This document shows, piece by piece, positions 21,790 to 32,197 of a stretch of 64,000 nucleotides of DNA. Location of the stretch: positions 36,350,151 to 36,414,150 of the forward strand of contig LS997564.1 of assembly GCA_000469685.2 (NCBI GenBank), read 5' to 3'. A model generated the notes under the pieces. The model was given only the letters and a program-made list of their open reading frames with translations. It made no database searches and was not told the DNA's origin. How positions within the stretch are numbered: the first letter of the stretch is position 1; every line of letters begins with the position of its first letter. Source of the stretch: Haemonchus contortus. Taxonomy: Eukaryota > Nematoda > Chromadorea > Rhabditida > Trichostrongylidae. The translations under genes were made by a program, and so were the position numbers.

Positions 21790-24700
21790 ATGAGGATCAT
21801 CCTGGTAACATTGCTACTGATTGTGACTGTCAGTGGAAGTCCAACCCATGGCAACCTAGAGGATATGCAGGATGTGATACTCCAAACCATGGAGCAGACA
21901 CCAAAGGCCAAAAGATTTTTGGAGGAAAGAGTCAAGGTGTCGTTCTTATCATTCATTCATTATCCATCTCCTCGATTAGGTGACGAAGAGTCTGAAGCTT
22001 TTGTATTATTCCTTGAATCATGTAGATATCAACAGGACAACAAGGAATTGTAGAGTACTAGCCCTGGGAGGTGTTCAGTATACTTATAGAGAGCGCCGAC
22101 TAGCGGTCACATCCGTGTCAATCCGAGAGGTGACAATATCAACGACATCAACGAAGGCAGCGATGTCATTGGGCAGTACTTCCAGGGCGATATAGCCCTT
22201 TCGCTGTACGTAATTACAACTGAACTTGTGACTTCTATTGGGAACAAATCTTTATGGTTAAAGGGAACAAAAAAGAGACATCGTGGCGGATTTCCTAGAA
22301 GAGAATGGAAGTTCCGAACGTACCAAGCGTCAAGCGTTCAGCCCTAACCTCAAGGCAAAACTGTGGAAGGACGGAATTGTGTACTACTCTTTCAACAAGA
22401 ACATCAGTAAGTTTGGCAGAGGCAGTCGTGCTAGGGGCCATTTTAAATGAATTCAGTTGTAGGCAAGGAACTTCGCAACGTATTCAAGAAGGCAGCCGAA
22501 TCATGGACAAAGGATAGCTGTGTTCAGTTCGTAAGAAATCCTGAAGGTAGATCTTATGGTTGTTAGAAAGAGTTGAGTTATCGCGTGTGAAAAGTTAATT
22601 ACGCAAGCATCTTTTCAGCTGAGGATCGAATCTCAGTGCAAAGCCTGAAAGGATGTTCGTCAGAGTTGGGCCACAAAGGAGGCGTACAGGGACTGTCCCT
22701 GGGACCGGGCTGCGAATCGGTCGGAGTTGCAGCCCACGAGCTAGGTCATGCACTCGGTTTCTACCATACCCAGTCCAGGTACGATCGCGACGACTTTATC
22801 GCGGTGGACACGAATAATATCAAGGTAATTGGCTATGAAGACAGGGATCAGGAAATTGTACTGAGGTTTTGCTTACAGAAATGCATGGCCGATGAATTTA
22901 TCAAGCAGAAACCGGATACAAACGATAACTACGGTTTGACATACGACTACGGCAGCATCATGCAATACCCTGGAATAAAGTATGCTATCCGTTCAAGCAC
23001 TAAAAACTCAAAAGTCAAGAGGGAGGGGGTTATAGGTTTCGCAACAACAAGAAAAAGTAGGGGAGAGAATAACAAAAATTGGGACACTCGCCTCCTGTAT
23101 TGGTCTCTTCTTATTCACGAACCTTTTTAGTGGAGCAATCAATGTTTCAAGGCCGACAATGATACCGTACGACATCAACTATCAGGCCACACTTGGATCA
23201 CCTTTCGTTTCATTCATCGATGTGTATATGCTTAACAAGCTCTATGGATGCACAAGTTAGTTTGCGAAGTCTCTTATAACCATGCAGGTAGTAGTCTCAG
23301 TGAATCAGCTGTATCACCTGTCGTCCCGTTAATCATCGATTTCCTCGAGCGAGCGCCAGTAACGTCTCCATTCGTCCCTGTCGTGAGCCAGAGTGGTCCA
23401 GTGAATCGCACTCACTCGAGGGACGAAGGACAAAACATTTCTTTCGTTCAGAGCCCCCGTGAAGGGTCTCAATGTACCCATAAGAAATAGCCGAAGTTAG
23501 TCAGAATCATTACACAGGAAAACCAGTACTTAGACTAGTCCTTTCTGCAGCTTACCGATTCATATTCCCCTTCAGTTCTGAACAGTGTTTATGAAATTTC
23601 GTGAAGTTAATGACGTCCTTATAATCATAGACACAGGAACGACAAAAATCCCACTGCTGGGACGCAGGTCTCAGACCACAATTACCTCTACTTCCAGTCA
23701 GGTGTGAAGTCTTTTCAGAACCATGCGACCCACCCACAGAATCGGTAAAATGCGAAAATGGTGGCTACCCTCACCCGCAAAACTGTCAGAAATGCGTCTG
23801 CCCACGTGGTTACAGTGGAGTTCGATGCACTGAGAGGGTAATGACGGCCTGTGAGAACGGATGCGGATAGAATTAAATCCAGTGAGTTTTCTAGCCAGAC
23901 AACGGCTGTGGACAAACATTTACTGCGTCATCGGAGTGGGCAACATTTAAGGATTCCATAGGTGATAAGGACAGCTTCTCTACCAGGGACGATTTTACTG
24001 AATGCAACTACTGGATTGAAGTAAGTTTTGATCTTCCAAATGACCCCACTGAGGTGTACTTTTTGGCGAAGCTCATTGTATTGAAAACTTGCATTATTTG
24101 GAATTCCTAACCGAGAAAAAGTCAGTAAAATCCTCAAGGTACGACGAAAATGATGAAACTATTTGAATATGAGCTGGTTTGAGCACGAGTACGGGTTCGA
24201 GTCCCGTTTGAGACTGAAGCTTTGTCCATGAATCGCCCACCTTGTGAGAGTACTTGAATATCTCGATAACCTATGATTTTTCCAGTCTCCCGATGGAACC
24301 GAAATTGAAGTTGAAATTCAAAAAATATATAATCAGTATGATACCGATGGGTGCCCATACGCTGGAGTAGAAATCAAAACAAACAAGGATCAGCAACTTA
24401 CTGGCTACAGGTACAGTTAATGCGTACAATTCTGAAGGTGAACGCGATATGCTCTGCATTCTTTCTAACTACAAGTCTCTGATAAGCTTTTTGTGCAGGT
24501 TCTGCTCTCCTTTTGCAAAAGGACTTACTCTCCGCTCCTACACAAACCGAGTCCCTATAATTACGTACAACAGAGCCCATGAGACAACGGTGACTGTGGC
24601 ATATCGTTTTGGTAAGTCTAGGTAAATACAATTGTGCTACTCTGATAATATTGGGTTACTTTAGTTGACGCAAGCAGTCCTCGTCCAACTTATCAAACAG

Positions 24701-24951
24701 TTAGACCATTTTCGACTACTGCTGCCACCACAACCACAACCACAACCACCTCTACCATCACAACGACTGAGCCAAAACGCAAGTGCGAGGATCATCCAAA
24801 GTAAGCAGGATCTTTGGCTTCAGTGAGCAAGAACTAACTATGAATTTTCAGATGCCCTATTTACGAATTGAACGGGATCTGCACAAGGGACTACTTTTCT
24901 GAAGACTTCAGAAAGCGAATGTGTCCTAAAATGTGCAATCTGTGTGATTGA
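21790..24951 (+). CDS. Secreted astacin metalloprotease with EGF, CUB and ShK domains
   Basis: Thirteen exons join in phase to 548 residues: 21790-21936, 22090-22205, 22264-22406, 22457-22546, 22619-22824, 22879-22979, 23131-23255, 23719-23837, 23895-24020, 24286-24410, 24499-24611, 24665-24800 and 24852-24951. All junctions are GT-AG. Residues 1-16 are a signal peptide. The propeptide ends at RTKR (107-110), a furin-type site. The zinc motif [11 protein letters not shown] is at 205-215 and the Met-turn SIMQY at 260-264, where the usual His is Gln while the zinc-binding Tyr is kept. An EGF module spans about 310-349, a CUB about 350-470, then a Thr-rich linker and an ShK module (511-548) with its six cysteines. 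The family cleaves extracellular proteins; nematode members act in moulting, hatching, cuticle remodelling and, in parasites, tissue invasion. Intron 7 contains a LINE fragment. The exact substrate cannot be told. Confidence 0.92.
23309..23465 (-). mobile_element. 3' fragment of the RTE-type LINE, in astacin intron 7
   Basis: TGTATCACCTGTCGTCCCGT and the next 130 bases match the 3' end of the element at 16982, with substitutions and a small rearrangement. Same orientation on -. It lies entirely inside an intron. Confidence 0.88.
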
Positions 24952-25479
24952 CATAGTTACAGTATTCAGTAAATGTGGATTATTGAATTTTACTCTCACG
25001 ATAGTTTCCAACTCCTCTCTTGCTTTAACCTCGGCAAAGTTGTTTATGATTGAAACCAGTTGGGCTACGCACGCCAATGCGTGCACCACATGCCCACGCA
25101 TATGCCTACGATTAAAAGTGTCAATCGGTTGCTCTTGATCTTGGAAATTATGAATCATTGAAGGTTTTGATAGGCAACCAATGGATTGAGTAGTACTCGC
25201 TAATGTTCTCAAGTGATAATAACACCATTATAAGATTTCGTTATCACTGGACCTTCTTTCCTCCACGGGTACATCATTAGTTGAGAATCCCAAATTATTG
25301 GCGGTCGGATGAGCTTTGTCATAAATGATATCAAAACATCATGTAACGTTGATTTTCCACCGAGTTACAAACTTTGCTGGGTAGCGGTCGTAGTCTATGT
25401 AATAGTCGTAATCATAAATACATCGTAAACACCACAGGAGTTAAATTCAGTTGATAAGTGCTCTCATCAGCCGTTATCA
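24952..25479. other. Gene-free stretch after the astacin gene
   Basis: Contains the inverted dispersed repeat (25058-25138). I saw no AATAAA close to the stop codon. Confidence 0.4.
25058..25138 (-). repeat. Dispersed repeat, partner of 13272-13357
   Basis: Reverse complement of the repeat at 13272-13357, with few differences over about 80 bases. Confidence 0.8.
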
Positions 25480-26095
25480 GCTGTTATCAGTTCCTATCAT
25501 TAGTCGTCTACGATCCTGCCATACTCCACATCACATGCCAAACTGTCAAAGCTCCACTATTAATGCCAGTATCATAGTGGCTCTACGCTTTCCAGGATTC
25601 TCATTAGCCCTTATCAGTTTTATCAGCTCCTGGCCTGGAGCCAACCGTTTTCGATCCCGTCACCGAGTACCTACAATCCTGTCACATCTTAAATCATCTA
25701 TCGAAATACCAAGACTCCACTATTAACAGGAAGCGCGTCCCAGACCTAGGCTTCTTGTCAGTCCCTATCACTTGCTATCATTCCCTGTCACCAATCACTA
25801 ACGGTCCTTTCGCACCCTACACCACTTGCCAAAGTGCCACGGCTCCACCGCTAATACGAACGGAGTTGCGGACCCTGTGGCCTTTGCCTTTTAAGGCTCT
25901 TCATCTGTTTCTGCTGATTGCTGTAACTTCCTATCACTTACCATCGCTGTTCCCATCGTGCCGCCTATCTCTCTTCCAAATTTGAATGTTCTAGGTTCAG
26001 TGGGACAGGACTTATGAATTTTCGGTCAGACAAACACACACACAAATACACTCAAACACACCAACAGACACACTTAGCCGATTATATAAGTAGGA
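25480..26095 (-). mobile_element. Helitron-like element, inverted, with diverged internal repeats
   Basis: Its 5' end on - is TCCTACTTATATAATCGGCT at 26095, preceded by A, identical to the terminus at 12390 and followed by the same GTGTGTCTGTTGGTGTG run. Inward (25480-25985) are about three poorly conserved repeats of about 150 bp containing variants of CAATCCTGTCAC and GGCTCCACC. Their sequence differs from the 128-bp array at 12465. The far end is not resolved. Another related end (TATATATAAACCGCTGACTT on -) lies near 26205. Confidence 0.5.
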
Positions 26096-26362
26096 TATTA
26101 CTTGTCCACCAAGCTTACGTGTTATTTCACGTGAATCCTTATCGTGCCTACGTGGCGGACGCACAAACGGGCATACAAACAGACACGCAAAGTCAGCGGT
26201 TTATATATATCATGGATACTTTTGTGCCGTACGAGGTTGTTAGGTGGAACAGTTTATTTAGTCAACGGCCTAACGTTTCGACGCAATCATCTTCTTCAGA
26301 GGCCAGGGTTCCACCGCTTGAGCGGAGAAAATCCGCTGTCGCCACAGGCGACTGTCAGCAAC

Positions 26363-27064
26363 ATGTTGAGAACAGCAACAAGTATCTGCACGGGTGAGGC
26401 TGAACGTCACGATTCACGACGTTTAGCTTGTGAGATAGCTGCTGTAAACGGTTATACGGTGCCACAGGGCTCTAAAAAAGGTCGCATTAATACGCAGTGT
26501 GCTACGCCTCAAAACAAGTTACCACTATGCCTTCCCTTCATCTCTGATAAAGTTAGCAGTGCTATACAGCGGAGCATTTTCAGAGCTGGGCTGCAAGATG
26601 TTGAACAATTAGTGAACATTCCTAATAACAACATCAAGCAACTATTAGTTCGAAACAGGCTCTACGATAAGCAGTGCATAACAAAAGACTGCAACATATG
26701 TCCCTACGGAAAAACAGGTGATTGCGCACTGATAGGCGTAATCTACCAGACAGAATGCCGGACATGTGGGTCAACATATATCGGAGAAACGAGAAGACAA
26801 CTAGCTACACGTATTAAAGAGCACTTAGCTAGTATGAGGCGACGCAGCCTGATGACGGCGCTTGGTAGGCACAAAATTGAGGAGCACAACGGCAACAGTT
26901 TCGAAATAAAGTGCACGATATTAGCGCAGGAGGCGGAGATTTCAGCGAGAAAGGCATTAGAGGCGTTTTGGATTTTCCAAAAAAGTCCTAAAATGAACGG
27001 CAGAGATGAGTGCCCGTCTATAACCAACGATCTTTTGCCATACATACCGCACTGCGACTTATGA
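26363..27064 (+). CDS. GIY-YIG endonuclease region of a Penelope-like element
   Basis: This frame of 233 residues starts at the first ATG inside the element; the frame is open further upstream into the terminal repeat, so no true start is implied. Residues 105-121 hold a cysteine cluster (CITKDCNIC...C) like the zinc-finger-type linker before the endonuclease in Penelope-like elements. GVIY at 125-128 and YIGE at 139-142 are the two halves of the GIY-YIG motif, with RR.LATRIKEH after it carrying the conserved Arg. The frame is intact to the TGA at 27062. In full-length elements a reverse transcriptase precedes this domain. Here only about 50 residues with LCLPFISDKV.SAI, typical of the connection region, remain. 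The domain nicks target DNA for retrotransposition; whether this copy is active is unknown. Confidence 0.85.
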   Translation: MLRTATSICTGEAERHDSRRLACEIAAVNGYTVPQGSKKGRINTQCATPQNKLPLCLPFISDKVSSAIQRSIFRAGLQDVEQLVNIPNNNIKQLLVRNRLYDKQCITKDCNICPYGKTGDCALIGVIYQTECRTCGSTYIGETRRQLATRIKEHLASMRRRSLMTALGRHKIEEHNGNSFEIKCTILAQEAEISARKALEAFWIFQKSPKMNGRDECPSITNDLLPYIPHCDL

Positions 27065-27133
27065 CTCAGTAGCAATATCAGGTGATCTTCTTTATCACAA
27101 GTATAAGGGAGACAGCAAGAAAGTCTCATTCGC

Positions 27134-27192
27134 TACTGACAGTCGCCTGTGGCGACAGCGGATTTTCTCCGCTCAAGCTGTGGAACCCTGGT
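27134..27192. repeat. Partial extra copy of the Penelope-like terminal repeat
   Basis: GCTACTGACAGTCGCCTGTG to GTGGAACCCTGG repeats the inner half of the right terminal repeat (27312-27371), in the same orientation. Confidence 0.85.
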
Positions 27193-27458
27193 GAGTCATG
27201 CTTCAGATCATGGGTTTTTAATTTGTCGTCACATCTGCCAGGGAATATAACGCGCTTCTTGGATATTGTGCAAATCATCTCGAGTTGCATTTAGGCCTCT
27301 GAAGAAGATTCGCTACTGACAGTCGCCTCTGGCGACAGCGGATTTTCTCCGCTCAAGCGGTGGAACCTTGGTATCTGAAGAAGACGATTGCGTCGAAACG
27401 TTAGGCCGTTGACTAAATGAACTGTTCCACCTAACAACCTCGTACGGCACAAAAGTAT

Positions 27459-29029
27459 TTCGATCATAAACTCTCATGATAATTCTTTTAGGTTACCGAA
27501 GTAGGTAAGGAGAGTTTGGCTGCTATCAATTTTACCCAGGTAGTACACCACCCATTTGTTTAGATGCGCTTTCCTGGATACTCGATTTTGGAAATTCAAA
27601 ATCTTTCGCATGGGATTGTTCAGACTATTTTACTAGTCTTCTATGAGGGATCTCACAAATTTCTGCTGTGGTCATGTAAATCCACGAATGGTCTTCAACA
27701 GAGAAACAAAAGAAATAAACACTGTCAGTAAGAAGTTTCAGCAGGCAAAGTACGCTTTATAACTGAACCTGTATGTCATTCGAACAGAGTAGATGTCTTC
27801 TACTGGCTCAGAAACGAGACCTTTGGATGAGGATATCGTAATAGATACCGAGAAAGAGGCTAAAAGCACTAATTAAACAAGGGGACTGTCACATTTACTA
27901 GAATTTTGGATTAATTTCAACAAGGAACCACCGCCTTCACCCGAACCTCGGAGTGATTGCATCAATGGGCTCAGCTGGAAATTTTGAATAATAGTGTAGT
28001 ACTACTAATTCTAACTGCTCATACAGGTACAAAGTTATTGAAATGGGCAAATGAGCGTAACAGAAAAAAAAAGTTGCGAACCCCATTGGGTATTTGTGAA
28101 GGGGACTGGACAAAGGGCAAGCTATCTGCCCGAATTTCTAAAAGTTCTGAATTAAGGACTCAAAATCAGTGGTGGATACGGGAATCGAGTTTTCACGTAT
28201 TATATGAACTTAGCAAGCAAGTAGGAAAGCCAAATCACAGTGTAAAATATGAAAGGATGATGGTCCGATCACAGGAGGCAGGTACGAATTATCTCAGGAA
28301 GAGGGATAATAAATCTATCGAAACTGCTGCTCATTGGATTGTGGAGCCACAGGGTTTATATCACTAATAACCCGTATTTTAAAGGACTACCAGCGAATTC
28401 AGAGATATCCTCGTCATATAACAACCGTATTCTGTAGTACTGCCTCATCAGGGTCGATTTTAGTGTGTTCTGGGCTATGCCTTCACAACGACAAACTGTT
28501 GTCGGCTACTCGAGAAAAGTTTGGTTCACATGTCTTCTTTCCAGGGATTGAACATAACGCAACAGCTAAAAATAGCGGAAACGTTCTGGCATGGACAGGC
28601 TTTCCTCCTCCTTCTGTGGAAATATCTCGAACCTACTTCAAACCTACTCCTTCACTGTCAACGCAAAAGAAATCAGTGAAGAAAACTGAACTGGCTCAAA
28701 ATATCACGATTTCGGGGTCGCGAACATGCCTTTCTGGAAGGGAGGGACATTGAAATCCTTTACTATTACCACCATCCCATTACCATTTGTGCTAAAGCTA
28801 TAGCTTGCTGTAAACGATAAGAAAAAGACAAAAGAGTAGATAGAAGACGTGGTGCAGGCGTCCAAGACTCTGTAGTACTCAACGGATAAGGTAGTACTAG
28901 TACGTCGTTCCATGAGATCTAGCGTGTATAGCAAACATAACCATTGTGGCTAGAACCAGAAAGAGAGCAGGATAGCGCGAAGTAATCTCTACGACGTGCG
29001 AAATCATTCTTCCCTTCTTCTTCGCACGC
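27459..29029. other. Gene-free stretch
   Basis: No recognisable gene. Frames at 27957-28367 and 28334-28753 (+) are open but show no domain and no convincing splice context. Confidence 0.35.
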
Positions 29030-29680
29030 TGCCGGTCACTTTTCTGGCAGATGGTGAGGTGGACAGGCAGCGCTCACGTCTATGTAAGAGAGGTGGCAGT
29101 GAGAATGCACAGAGACACACAGGGACTTTCCAGTGGAACTACTGTAGCCTTTAATGCTTTCTACCGCGATTAAACCGAAGACCGCCGCAGGAAAGTCTTG
29201 AAAAAGGCTGGTCAAGGTAGAGGCCGTAGCCTTGGACTGGAGAAGCTGTTGAAGTTCGAGAAGTACAACGATCAAAATGGACAAATCTGATTGATGATAA
29301 AGGTTCAGAAGTGGCAAGATCTGGCGTATAAGGAGGGCAGGAGACACTTTCTATACGAGTTCGGAAATTTTTTGACGAGGCAGTATGGCAACATGCGATC
29401 GAGAAAAGACGTGAAAAAGAGAAACAGTGTCGAGCTGCGGACGATTCAATCGAATAACGCTGGCCGAATTCTGCAGTTGAGAAACGTAAATTTCGGCGAT
29501 CACGGTGGAGCCCACAGGAAGTACTTGAAAGTAAAACATTTTCCAGAAGTCCACCCACAACGCAACAGAACCTTTCTTGGATGTAGTCCATTTCTCTACT
29601 TTTGAAGGTGGTTCATTACGAGGCACCCGTGGGTCAGAATATGATGCCTCTTCTAAACGCATTACAGATATTTACGACAG
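29030..29680 (-). pseudogene. Mariner-type transposase relic
   Basis: One - frame near 29450-29570 reads KKGSVALWVDFWKMFYFQVL and then GSTVIAEIYVSQLQ, matching the block WWDxxGVVYFELLPxGxTINxxxYxxQL around the first catalytic Asp. Another frame near 29330 reads PPYTPDLATSE, matching PPYSPDLAPSD with the last catalytic Asp replaced by Glu or shifted. Frame changes and missing residues show that it is dead. No ends found. Confidence 0.68.
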
Positions 29681-31976
29681 CCGTCGAAGGATTATGCCTT
29701 CACAGAGATTTGTAATAGACTATAACTCACAAATAGCTTCGGTCGTCAGTTAAAGGTTGAAGTCATTGCGGAACACTTGCCTGTTTATATATTCTCCCAA
29801 AGTACAGGTTCGAGAATGGTCTATCATAATGTATCAAGAAATCCTTCGCAGTGACCCTCGCAAGAATCAAGAAAGGGCTTGAGAGTCCATCCAAAGCTTC
29901 AAGAATCAACCCCATAATTTCCTGGCTACTTCAGTAGGAATGCAAAAAAAGTCGCTGAGTGCAAATTCTGATTTAATCTGAGACAACCGTAAGAAGCCCT
30001 GCGCTGTCCACCGATCATGCTGGTATTTCTGTTCCTTATATTTTCTACGCTGATCGCTCTTGCTGCTGTGACACTAGATCATATGGGATCCTCCGAAAGT
30101 TCATATTTTCTCTCTCTTTTTCTTATCCTATATCTCTTTCTTTCTAAGGGCTTTCTACCTAAACTTTTCGGTATCAGGACTTCTAAAACTGGTTGAATGT
30201 TTTCTGGTCAACTTGTACAGCCCCAAATACCTTTTGTTGAGACAGATTCCGTTTAGGAGTTCAATTTTGAAGGTTTTAATTCAGGCATCCCATATGAGTC
30301 CATGAAGTCCGAATAAATCGCTTTAGGAAGGATGAGCCTAACACACTTGTTTTTTTTTTTCGTCGTTAAAGAAACCAAACAAAAGATAGAAAATAGCAGA
30401 GAAGAATCCTTTACGCGACGTAAAACTTCGTCACCCTTCAGATTCATAGGACATAGTTGAACCTTAACTATTTACGCCAGGAAAACCGCTGATGGATCAC
30501 ATTCCATCAAAAAAAAATGAAAAAGACAATCATGATTAGTAAACCTTACCTGCAGTTTGATCGGTATCTCATGGCTGTTCTGGAAGATGCAACCGTACTC
30601 CGGAGAGTTCCGTTTTCCTCGGTTAACAAAGCAAAAACTGGGTCATTTTGATGGAGTTTTCAAGAGGAGGATGACCACGAGCGACTAACCATAAATGCCT
30701 AAACGCGACGCTCTGCGACACTGACAATTCACATAAATGCTCTACATGACACATAAATATCGGATGCAAATGTCTACATGAAGACCAAAAAACCCTTCAA
30801 AAGTTCAGAAAACCCTATGAGATAGTATTTTGAAAGGCATTAGGCGGATGGCCCATGGCTCATTCAACATTAGTAGGCAAACAACGTTGAGAGGGGCTTC
30901 GAAGGCTACTCGAAAGGCTACTATGTAACTACCACTTTGCGAAACTTGATCGAAATCATCATATAGTAACCTCACTGAACCCTGTCAAGCCATAACCCTG
31001 TGCGATCTCCGCCCTAGCCTGAAGGAACCCCCTCATCACGTCTTCTCATTGATTTTTTTTTGCTATTTCCAGCCTTCAGAGCAGAGGATCTTCCTGATTA
31101 CGTGAGTGATGATGAGCTGACTTTTTCTACTTACAAGATAGGGAGGTTTGCCAGTAACTTCTGAGATGGAATTTACGGAAGTCATATGGAGTCAAGCTAG
31201 TTTGAGTTCAGGGATTCCTTTAGCCTACCAATTTCTAGCTAATCCAGACCAGTAATGCAAGGGGTCTCGATGAAGTAAGGGAGAAGAAGGAATTCGAAAA
31301 AAGAGTAGTACGGGACGGATTATTCAAACAGCGCAAGTAAGGAAAAATAGAAGAAAAGTATTGAATCACATGAGAAGCCATGCTAATGATGATGCCAATG
31401 ATCAGAAAGACAGAGAATGAAGGATTCACCAAGAATAATTCAAAATATAATTAAAACGATTAATAAAAAAGTCACAGGCCGTTGAGCGTCTTCACAGAAC
31501 CATTGGTGGAGGGAACTGTCGGTAGCTGATTGATTGATATCAGCCGAAAACATTTCAGGGCGACCTACCAAAGAGTGATCTACATGCATCGAGATGTTTA
31601 TAGGATATTTAAATTTGTTTATGCATATACACATATTGTCTTTAAGCAGGTACTGCGATGAGAGTCCTGTAAGGCTTTTCTTCCTACCCACATACTGGCC
31701 AGATCAGCCAAGCTCTTCATCTCCTACTTAAGCAGTCCCACCTGGGATCAACCAACACTTCGATCGTCACTCAATAAACTACGGATACAGTGGGGTTACG
31801 TTTTTTACGACTGAACAGTTGGAAAATAAAAGCGCCAATGCTGAATAATACGCCAGTGGCGAAACAGTTGATGGAAAGGAAAGAGCCTCATAGATTCAGT
31901 GCTCTTAACAACTCATTTCACACTGAGTGAGTTATGTTAAGGGACACGGTACAGTATTGCAGCACACGCAGTATGG
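29681..31976. other. Gene-free stretch with weak exon-like pieces
   Basis: At 30017 (+) an ATG opens a short frame that begins like a signal peptide (MLVFLFLIFSTLIALAA). At about 31073-31101 a TTTCCAG acceptor and a GTGAGT donor flank about 28 bases. I could not join these into a gene, and AT-rich DNA often gives hydrophobic frames. Nothing else seen. Confidence 0.3.
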
Positions 31977-32197
31977 CTGCTTTCATAGTCCGCCGGCCGG
32001 CCGATCAGCGCGCCGGAGCACTGTCGTAAAACGAACTAGTTCGTATGTAAAAAATCTACGTCTGTTGCCTTTTGTTTCACGGTTCTGGCCTGTTCTGGCC
32101 GTGAAATAAAATGCAACAGACATAGACCTCTTGCATACGAACTAATTCGTTTTACGTCAGTGCGCCCGCCCGGTCAGCGGACTATGTATGAAAGCAG
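31977..32197. mobile_element. Palindromic MITE 1
   Basis: The outer tips are CTGCTTTCATAGTCCGCCGG on the left and its near-inverse on the right, where a few bases (GTAT) are inserted. The inner arms fold back too: CGTAAAACGAACTAGTTCGT pairs with ACGAACTAATTCGTTTTACG, and GTCTGTTGCCTTTTGTTTCA with its inverse. No protein coding. The tips are shared with the element at 35759. Confidence 0.9.

Larger units (their letters stand above)
26216..27458 (+). mobile_element. Penelope-like element with long inverted terminal repeats
   Basis: The ends 26216-26360 and 27316-27458 are inverted copies of about 145 bp, well over 90% alike by eye. Between them lies a frame with a GIY-YIG endonuclease. A third partial copy of the inner half of the right repeat lies at 27134-27192. 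Penelope-like retroelements are known for terminal repeats in either orientation and a C-terminal GIY-YIG endonuclease. The reverse-transcriptase part is absent, so this is a truncated or non-autonomous copy. Confidence 0.85.

Noticed and set aside
24165..24225. tRNA gene suggested by GGGTTCGAGTCCC in astacin intron 9
   Set aside because: Only a B box and a partial A-box-like GAGCTGGTTTGAGC are present, too close together. No acceptor stem can be closed around them.
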